From positions 249,324-313,323 of the forward strand of contig NC_018232.1 of NCBI RefSeq assembly GCF_000227135.1: 64,000 nucleotides of DNA. The letters are read 5' to 3'. Positions 9,901 to 19,199 of this stretch are shown here, piece after piece. Both the position numbers and the translations under genes were made by a program. Source of the DNA: Leishmania donovani (lineage: Eukaryota; Euglenozoa; Kinetoplastea; Trypanosomatida; Trypanosomatidae). The notes under the pieces are model-generated. The model was not told where the DNA came from. It was given only the letters and a program-made list of their open reading frames with translations, and did not search any database. The number at the start of each line of letters is the position of its first letter. The stretch's first letter is position 1.

Positions 9901-11123
9901 GCAATGTGCCGCACCGTAGCTCGAGCGGCGCAATCATGATGGGCGGTGGCGGCGCCCATTCCACTGCCATTAGCAGCAGCGGCGGTAGCAGCGGCTTCGA
10001 CAGTGTGCGCTACAACAATTTTATGAACTTCGCGAACAACGCTAACGGGGGCTACTTTGGCACCCTCTCCGCCTCCGCGTCTGCCTCGGCGGCAGCAGCG
10101 GCGCCGACGGCGGTGAGCCAAGGCAGCCGGCTCGACAGGTCTGCGTCGCCGCCCTCGTCGGGCCAGTGCCCTAGTCAGCAGAAGCATGCCGTCTCTGGCC
10201 CAGCACCGTTCTCATACTACTACCAGGGCAACGACGTCGCTCGCGCGTCGATACAAGTGCGACACCTCGCCGCAGCCTCCTCTTCCGCTCACTTCGACAT
10301 CACGAACCGCGTAGCAGCGTCCGTGGCGGCGGTGTCGACCTCGGCGGATGCTGGTGCGGAGTCGCACCAGCACACTGCATCGACACAGCAACAGCAACTG
10401 CCGTCTGTGGCTGGCACGACCGTGCAGCTCACGTCACCGTCGTCGTCCACCACCCATGGAAGCGGCATCAACGTCAACGCCCAGCCGTACTACTACGTTA
10501 GCAGCCGTATGCGCAAGCAGCAGCAGCAAGCGGCAGCAGCGTCGCCGGCTTCGGTAGGCCCATCGGTTACCCGTCCGGGTAGCGACTTGGCAGTTGCTGG
10601 TATGACGTCGACGAGGACGCCAGCGACGGCGGTAGGCACTGATGACACTGTGGCTGCCGCGCAGCGTGCGTCGTTGTCCACCCTCGAAGGTGGCAGCGAT
10701 GCGCGCTCACCAGGCTCTTCGTTTACGAGCCCGGCGTGCATCAACTCGCTGGCGCGCTTCAGCACGTACGCAAGGACGACGACGGGCCGTGTGGCAGGTC
10801 ATCCGTCGCAGCCGAGCGGCTTCCGCAGCGGCATCGAGACTGTCGTGTCGGCGATGAAGATGTCTGGCATTTACGGCGGCGGCGGCAACAACAGTAGCAG
10901 TACGAGCGGGAGTAGCGCGCACCCCCACACCTTCCCAGCGCGGCCCATCGCCAGGTCAGGTGCAGATGGCGGCAGCGGCGGCGAGCAGGCGACTTCGGCA
11001 CACGTGCCGCGGCGGTCTCCGCACGCGGATCACCAAGCACCGGTGCACCGCCGCTCCGCCTTCGCGTCGCAGCACTCACTCGGCAAGAAGCGCTCAAAGC
11101 CTGACAGCTACAAGGACTACTGA
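6936..11123 (+). CDS. PHO80-type cyclin domain in a 1395-residue protein
   Basis: Cyclin-box protein expected to bind and activate a cyclin-dependent kinase (CRK in trypanosomatids). The cyclin core is about residues 648-800. It starts with a helix containing FLALSFMMRMLCKLHKG, then PPMTVTMYVQRLVRYC, and the diagnostic HRLLITSIVLGIKLRDDVYY at residues 733-752 followed by GREMNKLELLFLEKLEWE. This pattern (HRLLIT, DDVYYSN, EMNKLE) is typical of kinetoplastid PHO80-like cyclins, in which the Asp-Asp-Val-Tyr-Tyr block is highly conserved. About 645 residues before and 595 after the core are Ser/Gln/Ala/Pro-rich with acidic patches and look disordered. Typical PHO80-like cyclins are only a few hundred residues long. 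The first ATG in frame after a good splice acceptor is at 6936; the frame is open further upstream but has no ATG. Which CRK it partners cannot be seen. Confidence 0.88.
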   Translation: MDCVEACPPHHTRSSQLAHRPPASAAGGSNGISGIVGSSGSSNVRRACAAVSTARSTDRIHSAFPTYAESPQQPPQPSTTTATSAPATTATRASPFTQEKHHQGCPDASAAITVSPEQQQSQHVKRLSPSTCSGSASNLTILLHSNTNASVTSAATDSSEQSTPLSGVSSHQQQVQRARAQRVVDEANHLYSNPCSSLQPSLDSCSSSRARDNEDDEVAADDAVSAAFVDGAAVAGNDDDQQQQHRRHSDDLSQQHRVRCSAPSSKRPRQPLRDPSSPPLPPQQPQPQADLEDEEERTHPHHRCGAAMRIPDPSTFVDPSSSSRHRPTTTTTTASTNKDGTDPGGPSSGRNSRTMSQLHQRRGDSGNPNGDGNRARTLDDAEYEEDQEVWRALHPPPHLRRHGGERDEDNHDPQAATAAMIIAPGGGAAVTSMSSACLSAPDATPVVPPPKRFATGEGEAVALDELRYVSSSTTTTAAAASAILEEDEDDEGERASPSHVATTDANREKGASSASRRASQQQQQPQQRDSRTRRARVAGASRGNCVSSSSTGVLASRRHASDSVTAGIPYDPSCFPLPSQPPKLAAPVTAAVAAAAHRTAAEPASDGPRRSTSQPSCATPPDAQQQQQGPQAAGADGGATLAPTRPPIKLIETRYAFLALSFMMRMLCKLHKGEPIPSSDFHSHCIPPMTVTMYVQRLVRYCACSGEALLCSFLLLLKYVFHSGHPVTIYNAHRLLITSIVLGIKLRDDVYYSNVYYGRIGGISGREMNKLELLFLEKLEWETQVHVDEYMALLDLLAELGIDAEPTSAQLEAFAAAYPDEVAAYVSDEEDSEIAEANAKLQQQGPDSAAGSSMKDAAASVTALPAAEQQRLKVLRGAYRLHQWHTLVVPWLARLERCVFAKAEENAVAAAAARKEEGLRWQQYHREDEKAAALRHQRPSSASTWLSPLSAQKRATSSATTAAAAAATAGAAWASEPPYQASRSHRDGSNVPHRSSSGAIMMGGGGAHSTAISSSGGSSGFDSVRYNNFMNFANNANGGYFGTLSASASASAAAAAPTAVSQGSRLDRSASPPSSGQCPSQQKHAVSGPAPFSYYYQGNDVARASIQVRHLAAASSSAHFDITNRVAASVAAVSTSADAGAESHQHTASTQQQQLPSVAGTTVQLTSPSSSTTHGSGINVNAQPYYYVSSRMRKQQQQAAAASPASVGPSVTRPGSDLAVAGMTSTRTPATAVGTDDTVAAAQRASLSTLEGGSDARSPGSSFTSPACINSLARFSTYARTTTGRVAGHPSQPSGFRSGIETVVSAMKMSGIYGGGGNNSSSTSGSSAHPHTFPARPIARSGADGGSGGEQATSAHVPRRSPHADHQAPVHRRSAFASQHSLGKKRSKPDSYKDY

Positions 11124-11411
11124 GGTGCAGTCCCGGTCACATGCGCACAGAGGGGGTAGCACGATGGCCGCAAGTCGAAGAGACATCGTGATCAAGGCAT
11201 TTGCAAACCCTGTACGCGTGTGTGCGCGCGCGTGGGTTTCGCGAAGTTCGCATGTCCGGCTATTAGCGCGGCCGCCCCATCAAGCGATGCGCATCCCTGC
11301 CTTTCTTCTTCGTTACTTTCGCCTTCGGGGCACAAGGGGAATCACCTGCACACGCATACTCACGCACATGCAGAGATTGCAGCAACTAAGCTAACACCTC
11401 TCTAAATACCC

Positions 11412-11415
11412 TATA

Positions 11416-11451
<36 letters not shown>
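11412..11451. repeat. (TA)n microsatellite
   Basis: About 40 nt of almost pure TA repeat, broken once by a G, in the 3' region of the cyclin gene. Three shorter TA tracts occur in other intergenic regions (about 22208, 28926 and 61098). Confidence 0.9.
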
Positions 11452-11452
<1 letters not shown>

Positions 11453-11553
11453 CTTTTCTCCAGACATAAGTAATCTCTGCATCCGTGCCCGTGTGCGCCT
11501 TCCCCCCCCCTGTGCATGCTCGTGATGTTCGCGGTGTGTGTGTGTGTGTGTGT

Positions 11554-11652
11554 NNNNNNNNNNNNNNNNNNNNNNNNNNNNNNNNNNNNNNNNNNNNNNN
11601 NNNNNNNNNNNNNNNNNNNNNNNNNNNNNNNNNNNNNNNNNNNNNNNNNNNN
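11554..11652. other. Assembly gap (99 N)
   Basis: The run of N is flanked by (GT)n on the left and GGTGGGTGGGTG on the right. This suggests a tandem GT/GGTG repeat that the assembly did not resolve. The true length is unknown. Confidence 0.98.
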
Positions 11653-13388
11653 GGTGGGTGGGTGTCGCACCGTCGTTTTCCAAATTGTATTGGCGGCCGG
11701 CTCTGTCACAGACGCCGGCGACGGCGCATCTCGCGCTTTATCTGCGTGAGCCCCGTCTCGCCTCTTCTTCGTTGTGCTCTTTATCTTCTCCGTTACTCAC
11801 GGCGCGTGCGTGTGTGCGCCGCACGAGTGCGGGATAGTGCGCGGATTGCTTCTCTTGAACGAACACCGCCTCAAGACGTGTACAAGCGTGTACGTGCGTG
11901 CGTGTGTGGGAGGGGGGTGGGTGGGGGAAGCCGCCCGAAATTCGAAGGTCAGAGAAGGAAGGGAGGGACGAAGAGAAGACGATGAGCCCTTCTTCGGGCA
12001 CTCTCTCCGTCTCTGACCCCATTCCCATCCCCTCAGCGTCTACGCTGCGAAACACATGCTGCGTATCTGTCGCTCGCCGCACACCGGCAACTCTCACGGC
12101 GCCTCTGTCACCGCTGCCCTTCACCACCTCTCCATCCGTCCATCTCTCTCCCCCCCCCCCTTCGATATATTTCCGTGACCCATGCACGCATACGCAAACT
12201 GGAAAGCTATCTTGTGAGTGTGCGGCAACCAAGAAAATATACTAGGAGCTGACAGAAACACCCGCTGCAGCTCCCCGCCCCCTCATCCGTCTCGCTCTCC
12301 TCCATCTACCTGAGTGGGTCACTCGTGTGGGCGTTCCTTCTACGTTTTCTGTTCTCGAAGCACTCGTTGTCTTCTTGCTGTTGCGTTCCTGCTTGCTTGC
12401 TCGCCTACTTGCTTACTTGCTTGCTGCCGCTGCTGTGTTTTCACTGTGTGTGTGTGTGTTCCTGCGTCGCTCATCCCCGACACTGCGTCAGTGCGCGTGT
12501 AGGTGCGAAGGGCAGGCGGGGAGAGGGTGTACATGCCACATCCTTTCTCGCTGATCTGGCAGCGCTCGTAACGCGTCGTCTCGCGTGCGTTTCTCTTCAT
12601 CCGTCTCCTCTTGCCCTTCTCTCGTCCACGCTCACCGTCGACACCACCACCACACGTCCTTGATGCGCCGGTACACAGATGCACATGACCAAGCGCTTCC
12701 TTGCTGTGCTTACGATCGCTTCCTTTGCCTGCCTGCGCATCATAGTCGCTGAGACGCCTTGCGAGAAAGCGGGGAGAAGTGCGCCCCCGGAGCTCTTGTC
12801 CACGTCTCCACACACATAATCACTGTCACCTGCACGCGTACGCGCGTTGCGTGAGCATCGCGCAAGACCGCACGTGCAGGTGTGCGCAGACAGCCGCAGC
12901 GAGCCCACCCACCGACCCCCCTTACACGCCGATCCCAGTCACTACCGTGCGCATCCGCGGCGCTGTGTCCCCGGTGGGCAATCATCAGTGACGGACACAC
13001 GCACGTGCATACGTAAGCGAAAGAGAACGAGGCCACACAACGCTTAGCTCAGTGAAAAAGACGGTGGAAAGGAGAGCCGGGGGTGAGAGCCGTTCCCTTC
13101 TCTGATCTCTGTCCAATCATACGCACACACACAGGCACAGACACCGTTCCAGCAGAGCGGCGTGGGCGAGGGTGGTCGCGCATGGGTGGTGACTTTGGCG
13201 CCCCCCCCCCGCTTCCTTTAGGTTTGTGCGCTCGCTTGCGAAGATCGTCCGTGTCGGCGTGTGCGTGTGTGTGTGCGCGTATTCGCTTCTCTTCGGTAGC
13301 GCGTGGTGCTTGATTGTTTTAAGTTGGCTTTGCATTCCTTATCCCCATCGTCTCGCCCTCCGACACACCCACCCACTCCCTCCTCTTC

Positions 13389-13390
13389 AG
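13389..13390 (+). promoter_or_regulatory. Predicted trans-splice acceptor AG for the phosphatase gene
   Basis: A pyrimidine-rich stretch ending CCCTCCTCTTCAG lies 15 nt before the ATG at 13406. A second candidate, after a C run at about 13201-13219 with AG at 13220-13221, would give a leader of about 185 nt. No ATG lies between the two sites and the chosen start. Confidence 0.55.
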
Positions 13391-13405
13391 GTGGGCCCTG
13401 TAGCC

Positions 13406-16400
13406 ATGCCGGCACGACCGCAGCAGCAGCAGCAGCAGCAGCGGCAGCGGCGGCGGCGCCCACACCGGCCACCGTCGAAGCAACTCCTGCAGATACGCGA
13501 GGAGGGAGGCGGCAGCTACGCAGACTCGAAAACTAATTCTCCGTTTCTCCGCGGAACCCCGTCCTGGTCGTCGCGGACCTCGCCGTCCGCCACGGCTGCA
13601 ATCGATGGGCACGCCGGTGGTGCCGGTGGTACAGGCAGTGTCGATCGCGGCAGTGGTGTAGAGATGACTAGCGCCGGCGACGGCGACGACGGGGACAACA
13701 ATGAAGGTAAAAGGATAGCGGTGAATCTGTCAAGGGCACGGCACCCGCCGCAACACTCACGGCAGTCCCGTCCTTACTTGCGCATGAGCCCACGCGTCAC
13801 GTCAGCGCGCAAGGCAAAGAGCGGCGACCGGAGGCGTGCCTCCAGCTCCGGCAGCGGCCTTGAACGCGCCGCAGCGGCGGCTGCGCTGTCCTCCGCCGCC
13901 TCTCTTGCTAGGTCTCTCCAGGCGCCGGTGACGTCGTCATCTGCAGTGCTGGGTGGCCATGTCATCTACTACGGCTTCCCGTCCTCGCGCAGCCTCTCTG
14001 ACTCGGACGGCAACGAGGCCGACACGCAGAACAGCAAGAGCGACTGTAGCAGCTCCTGCCTGGCCGCGGCGCATGCGGCACCAGGGAGTGAGCCTGCGTC
14101 GCCGGTGGTGCGGGTGGGCGACTGCGGTGGCGGTGATGGCGGTACCGTGTCTGGGATTCCCGGTAGCGCCAGTGATGATGCGCGGCGGACGACGGCCAGC
14201 CGCAAGCCGGAGACGGCGGTGAGCGGTGACGGCGAAAGTGACTCTAGAGCGTACGCATCGTCTTCGCCTCCGGGTACCACCGCGACGGCGAGCACGGCCC
14301 CACTGACATACGCGGCAGTGGCCTCGTCGTCACTGCACGGCAAGCGACTGCCTCAGTCCCGCGTCAGCTTTAGCCAGTGGCGCAAGCGTGTATGCTGCGG
14401 CAGCGCCTCCATGCCAAATACCATCGATGGCGCCAACACCACGCCTGGCACGTCCTCGGCAGCAGCGGCGGCCTTCCTAAACACGTTCCCCAGCGCTCCG
14501 CTGACGCTGAAGACTGCCTTGGCAGCCACGACGGCGAGCACGCCGCGTGCGACAGGCAAGAGCACACCGACAAGCACGCCTTCCGTGGACGGCAACGGCG
14601 ACGGCAAAGCGAGCATGCCAAGCGGCGACAAGCACGACTGCACGACCGGTGGGCCACGACATCTGTCAGCGAGCGCCGTCATGCCGCCCTTGCCTCCCTC
14701 GGTGCATCGCCACCAGCCGACGCACCTGATTCTGCAGTTGCCCCACGCTCCACTACCGCAGCAGGCGCGCAACGGTCCTGAATCGGACGAGGATATGGCA
14801 TCCGACAGCTCTCCACGCACTGCCGGCACTCCTGGTATAGCCGCAGCTGCCGATGAGCTGTCATCGCCCGTGTCGCTTCCGCCGAAGAGCAACGGCACCG
14901 CTACCGCCGTCGCCGCGGCGCTGCCATCCCTGCCTCGCTCTGCATCAGAAGTGACGTCCGCGACGGGTGTGCGCATGCCTGGCGTACAGAAAGGTGCACA
15001 GCAGCAGCGGCAGCAGTTGAACGTCCTGAAGCCAGTCATGTCGCCGTCGTATACGACCTTCAGCCCCACGACCCCGACGCGCGGAGGCGCCAAAAGTGGC
15101 CCGCGCCCCAAAGTCTCCGCCACCGCCGCGGCGGCAGCCGGCAAAGGCATGAACCGTGTCCCGTCTGCGGCCTCCTCCTTCAACGCGGCGGAGATACTGC
15201 CCGGGCTCTTCCTCGGCGCCTACGTTGACGCCACCGACACGGAGGCGCTGGCGGCGCACGATATTTCGCTGGTCATCAACTGCTCGTACGAGTGCCCGGT
15301 GACACCAGCGATGGTGAACAACAACCATCACGTCCGCTACGCTCAGTGTCCGCTGCGCGACCATTCTGACGAAGTCATCGCACCTTTCTTCACGCCTGTC
15401 ACCCGCATCATCCACGAGCAGTTGCACCGCCGGCAAATAAATCATCAGCGCATGGCCCGCCGCGCCGCGACGAGCGCGCCGGGTGTCAATGTGAACGACT
15501 CCGAGGATCGCGAAGTGCAGGGGCGCATGCCTTGGGCCTGGGCGGACGAGGCGGAGAACGTGTGGGTGGCCCCTCCGTCGCTTGTGTCGCCGCCACTGCC
15601 GGTGGGTGGGCAGCCATCGTTCAAGGAGAGCAAGCGAGAGACTCCCCGCACACCGTCCTCGACGCGGGGGCTCGGTGCGCGCTTCGGTGACGGTGCCGGG
15701 TGCAGCAGCACCATAACCTCATGCTCTCCGTCGCCGATTCCGGGCGGCAACGCCACCTTCCCGCCCTTTGCCGCCGCGCCCATCACGGCTGATCCGGCTG
15801 GCGCGACGGCCACCGAAGCTCCTGGTGCTGCCGCTGCTGCTCCAGGATCGGCGGACGTGTCTTCGGATACGCAGAACGGCAGCAACGTCCGCACGAATAC
15901 GTTGTTCAACACGGCAACCACCACACCCCTACCAGAAGCATCTGCCATCACCGCACTACCCGCGTCGGCGTCGTCGCCGTCGCCGCTCACCGTCGTTGAC
16001 CCACGCGACTGCGGTGGCGTGCTCGTGTGCTGCCGCATGGGTGTGAGCCGCAGCGCCACCTTCATCATTGCCTACCTCATCCTCTACGGCTGCACGCTAG
16101 CACCTCTAGACGACACCGCCTCGCTCTTCGTGCACTTCCTGGAGCGAGAGCGCCGCATCATCGAAGAGGCAGGCGGGCTCACCTTCTTCGAGGACAACAA
16201 CGGAGGCGTCTCCAACACATCGTCCCCGGTCCTGGCGACGGCGCCGGCGTGCCCGGGGCGCGGCAGCAGGTGTGTGAACGGGGCCCTCGCCTCGCACGGA
16301 AGTCCGGGCGTGAATGGTGTCCAGCCATTCGTACAGAACCTCTTGCCGCCAAACTCACCACGAACGCTCAGGCGCTCTGCTATGATACCTGTGTCGTCGC

Positions 16401-17512
16401 CACTTTCCCTCGGCGGCGGGTGCGTTTCCGGCTCCCTCACAACCCCACTGAGTGGGAATGCCTCAACACTGTCGCAGCAGCGGCTTTTCACGGGGTCGCC
16501 CGCCACCCAGATCGAGCTTGCCTCGCGCTTGTGCCAACCGTGCTACTTGTTGCATCTGCAAGAGCGGCGGCTGCAGCAGAAGACTCAGCGGCGGCTTCTT
16601 ATCAGCGGGCAGCAGCAGCAGCAGCGGAGAGAGCAACGCGATGAGGAGCAGCAGATGATGGCGCTGTCGGCGTCACGCATGGCCGTGAGAGAGGTAGGGC
16701 AAGGGTGCGGGCGGATGGGCAGTGTCGAAGATAATTCGAACTTTGGAGGCAGTAGCAGCGCTACGGCAAGCGGCCGCAGCGACGGCGGACACCAAGAGGA
16801 GCAGCAGCATCATTATCATCGCCGTGTCCTCTGTGCGTTGCCGTCGTCGGCACCGGTGACCTCGTACCGCAGCGCGCGCGGGAGTCGCGCGGTGACGCTG
16901 CTGGAGGCGGCCTACGCCGACGAACGCGTTCATGCGGATGACGGGGTGGACGAGGAGGGGGATCGGCAGCAGGAGGATGGTTCGCGAATGGCTGTTGAAC
17001 AGAGATCGGAAAGCCTTGCTGTGGTCAGTGCTACCACCACACCAACGCTGAAAAGCGACACCCAGAAGGTGCGAAACAACTTCCCAACACACAAGTTGTG
17101 CGTCGCGGCCGCAGAGGCGGCCCCTACCACACCTGATCACAGCGCCGTTGCCGGCGAGCGCCGAGGCGACGGCGAGAACGTGTACGAAACGCCTCTGCCG
17201 TCCGGTGAGCAGCAGCAGCAGCAGGTGCCGTTGCGCTCGTCCTGCGCGATTCTCCCCACACAACCACCCATGAGGGGCCGCCCCCACAGCGACCTGAACG
17301 CCAGCGCGAGCACGTTGCTAGGCGTCAGCTTTACCAGCAGCGGCGGTGGAAGTGGGAGCGCCTTCGGAGGCGCAGCGCCGGCGATGACTTACCGCGAGGC
17401 TTTCGATGCGGTGAAGCGGCAAAAGGCCGATGTCAACCCGAACATCGGCTTCGTCTTGGCGCTGCGCGAGCTCGCCGGCGGCGGCGACGTCAGCTTCAGC
17501 ATGTCCTTCTAA
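13406..17512 (+). CDS. Dual-specificity protein phosphatase with split catalytic domain
   Basis: Cysteine-based phosphatase of the dual-specificity (DSP) family, 1368 residues. The fold begins near residue 596 with EILPGLFLGAY, the classic DSP opening. The likely general acid is Asp652 in PLRDHSDE. The catalytic P-loop is CRMGVSRS with Cys876 and Arg882, matching CX5R. The closing DSP helix and motif, MTYREAFDAVKRQKADVNPN followed by IGFVLALREL, starts only at residue 1327. Compact DSPs place acid and Cys about 30 residues apart; here the distance is 224. The last motif normally follows the P-loop helix directly; here about 420 residues of low-complexity sequence intervene. The residue before the catalytic Cys is Cys875, where most family members have His. 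The N-terminal 595 residues are low complexity and start with a poly-Gln run. Catalytic residues are present, so activity is plausible; the substrate is unknown. Confidence 0.88.
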   Translation: MPARPQQQQQQQRQRRRRPHRPPSKQLLQIREEGGGSYADSKTNSPFLRGTPSWSSRTSPSATAAIDGHAGGAGGTGSVDRGSGVEMTSAGDGDDGDNNEGKRIAVNLSRARHPPQHSRQSRPYLRMSPRVTSARKAKSGDRRRASSSGSGLERAAAAAALSSAASLARSLQAPVTSSSAVLGGHVIYYGFPSSRSLSDSDGNEADTQNSKSDCSSSCLAAAHAAPGSEPASPVVRVGDCGGGDGGTVSGIPGSASDDARRTTASRKPETAVSGDGESDSRAYASSSPPGTTATASTAPLTYAAVASSSLHGKRLPQSRVSFSQWRKRVCCGSASMPNTIDGANTTPGTSSAAAAAFLNTFPSAPLTLKTALAATTASTPRATGKSTPTSTPSVDGNGDGKASMPSGDKHDCTTGGPRHLSASAVMPPLPPSVHRHQPTHLILQLPHAPLPQQARNGPESDEDMASDSSPRTAGTPGIAAAADELSSPVSLPPKSNGTATAVAAALPSLPRSASEVTSATGVRMPGVQKGAQQQRQQLNVLKPVMSPSYTTFSPTTPTRGGAKSGPRPKVSATAAAAAGKGMNRVPSAASSFNAAEILPGLFLGAYVDATDTEALAAHDISLVINCSYECPVTPAMVNNNHHVRYAQCPLRDHSDEVIAPFFTPVTRIIHEQLHRRQINHQRMARRAATSAPGVNVNDSEDREVQGRMPWAWADEAENVWVAPPSLVSPPLPVGGQPSFKESKRETPRTPSSTRGLGARFGDGAGCSSTITSCSPSPIPGGNATFPPFAAAPITADPAGATATEAPGAAAAAPGSADVSSDTQNGSNVRTNTLFNTATTTPLPEASAITALPASASSPSPLTVVDPRDCGGVLVCCRMGVSRSATFIIAYLILYGCTLAPLDDTASLFVHFLERERRIIEEAGGLTFFEDNNGGVSNTSSPVLATAPACPGRGSRCVNGALASHGSPGVNGVQPFVQNLLPPNSPRTLRRSAMIPVSSPLSLGGGCVSGSLTTPLSGNASTLSQQRLFTGSPATQIELASRLCQPCYLLHLQERRLQQKTQRRLLISGQQQQQRREQRDEEQQMMALSASRMAVREVGQGCGRMGSVEDNSNFGGSSSATASGRSDGGHQEEQQHHYHRRVLCALPSSAPVTSYRSARGSRAVTLLEAAYADERVHADDGVDEEGDRQQEDGSRMAVEQRSESLAVVSATTTPTLKSDTQKVRNNFPTHKLCVAAAEAAPTTPDHSAVAGERRGDGENVYETPLPSGEQQQQQVPLRSSCAILPTQPPMRGRPHSDLNASASTLLGVSFTSSGGGSGSAFGGAAPAMTYREAFDAVKRQKADVNPNIGFVLALRELAGGGDVSFSMSF

Positions 17513-19199
17513 AAAGCCGAAGTAACGAGGAAGCGCGACGCTGAGGTGTATAGATGGGGCCAACGGTGTCCTTCGTGGTGTTTCGTGTTGCCTCGCTGGC
17601 GGTGCTGCTAAACATGTTCTTTGACAAGCGAAGTCTGTGGCTGCTCGTCTCTTCGCTTGTTTTGTTGTTCACGCTGCTGTTGTTGCTGTGATCAGCGTAT
17701 TCCTGTAGGCTGCCCGGCTGAGCATGCGTCTTTGTGTGTGCGTCTGCCCTTGCCCATCGCGTCTCCTCTCTTGCTCGCCCCGCTCCCTCCTTCTGCCTTT
17801 ATCATCTCCTCCGCCTACGTCTGCATGCATCATGTGATGGATTTCGGCGTCCTCCTCTCTCCCTCTCTCTTTCTTCCCTTCCATGTTGCTGTGGTTGTGT
17901 TCGTGTCTGTGCGTCTGCAAGGATGTGACCCTCTTCGTGTGCCAATGGCGTGCTGGATGCCGTGTATTTTGTCCAGTCGAAAGAGAGGGAGGCAGAGACA
18001 GAAGGCGCAGGAAGGAGGGGGGCAGAGGTTTTGCGATAGTGGTCGCTTCTCTGGATGCCGATGTGGAGGCTGAGGATGTTCGAATCTCTGCGTGTGTCTG
18101 TCTCTGTGTGTGTGTTTGTGTGTGTCTGTGTCTGTGCCGTCTTGACCCCCTTCCTCCTCCGCACCCCGGTCACTGTTCCCTCTTTATCTACGCGAGTCTG
18201 TCATTCGCTTGGACTTGGCCCCACTCGACATCATCCAGCAGCGCATCCGGCTTTCTTGCATCTGTGCGCGTGAGTCTCTTGGTGGGCGACCCTCCTCCTA
18301 CTCGCCATGCTTTAGCCTTTTCTATGAAACACCGTTGCCGTCAGCGCTGCTGGTGGCGACTTGGTCGGATGCTATTCGTGCTAGCACGGCGTGCTCTGTT
18401 CCGTTCTTCGTCCATCTATATAGTTTTCTGTGTTCGTCGCCCGCCCTTCTTCGCCGAGCCTCTCCTTCGTCGTTGGCTGGCTTCATCCCCATCGGCGCGA
18501 GCTCAGCACGGAGCACTGACCACACACAAACAGCGGTGAGAAGCGAGACGAGGAGGACCGTGGAAGTGCGCAGTGCCGCTGGGCCTCCCCCCGCCTCCCC
18601 CTCCACCACCACCACCACAAGCGAAGCGCTCCTTCTCTTTTCGGGGTGTAGAAGAGCCCATCGTCAGCGGTGGCGCATGATCTGCAAGCATCACCTCGTG
18701 CGTGAGAGTTGTCTTGCGCCGACCTCCAGCCGCCTCTAACTCTCCCCCCCCCTCCCACCCCACCCCACCCCTATCACCCTCTTCCTCTCTTTGAGCAGTG
18801 CTCAACGCAGCCACCGCCGCTTGCCGAGATAGGTGTCTACAGAAGCAGGAGTGCACATACTCTCGTGCAAGCACCACCACCACCCAACAGCGACACCACA
18901 GCAGCCATACATCGAAGCAACCAAACAACAGCCACCCACCCCTCCGCGCAAACTCGGCTGAAAGCACCGTCGTCATCGGCATCTCCCTCGCTCGCTCTCG
19001 CCCTGTCATTGCGTGGGTGTCGGTTCTTCGCGTGCACTGGAGGGACACGAAACGACGAACGGGCCGCAGGAAAGACACGACACGGCAAGGTGCTTGTGTG
19101 CGCAGGCTCGTCGCGCATCACAGTGCGCCCAAACTCCCGTCGATCGCTCGCTCTCTCCCTCTGACCCCTCTCCCTCCTCAAGAAACAGCGCCGTGGACC
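17513..19199 (+). other. Intergenic region
   Basis: No gene seen. It contains GT-rich simple sequence near 18092-18136 and a strong pyrimidine tract with C and CCCCA runs at 18738-18790. The tract ends in CAG at 18795-18797, an alternative distal splice acceptor for the next gene. From 18798 to 19199 the downstream gene's frame is open but contains no ATG. Confidence 0.6.
19181..19182 (+). promoter_or_regulatory. Predicted trans-splice acceptor AG for the coiled-coil protein gene
   Basis: The pyrimidine tract 19148-19179 is followed by AG at 19181-19182 and another AG at 19187-19188, just before the ATG at 19200. A distal alternative lies at 18796-18797. Confidence 0.5.

Larger units (their letters stand above)
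11124..13405 (+). other. Intergenic region with assembly gap and microsatellites
   Basis: No gene seen. It holds a (TA)n tract (11412-11451), a (GT)n run leading into the N gap, a TTGC-type tetranucleotide repeat (about 12390-12426), a C run at 12150-12160, and pyrimidine tracts before the phosphatase gene. The gap could hide up to a short repeat but is too small, if its length is real, for a typical gene here. Confidence 0.6.

Noticed and set aside
4564..11949. 15-nt sequence CCGAAATTCGAAGGT present at 4564-4578 and 11935-11949 in two successive 3' regions, each followed by GA-rich DNA
   Set aside because: In 64 kb about one or two exact 15-mer pairs are expected by chance, and the flanks do not align further. 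It is not enough to claim a shared element.
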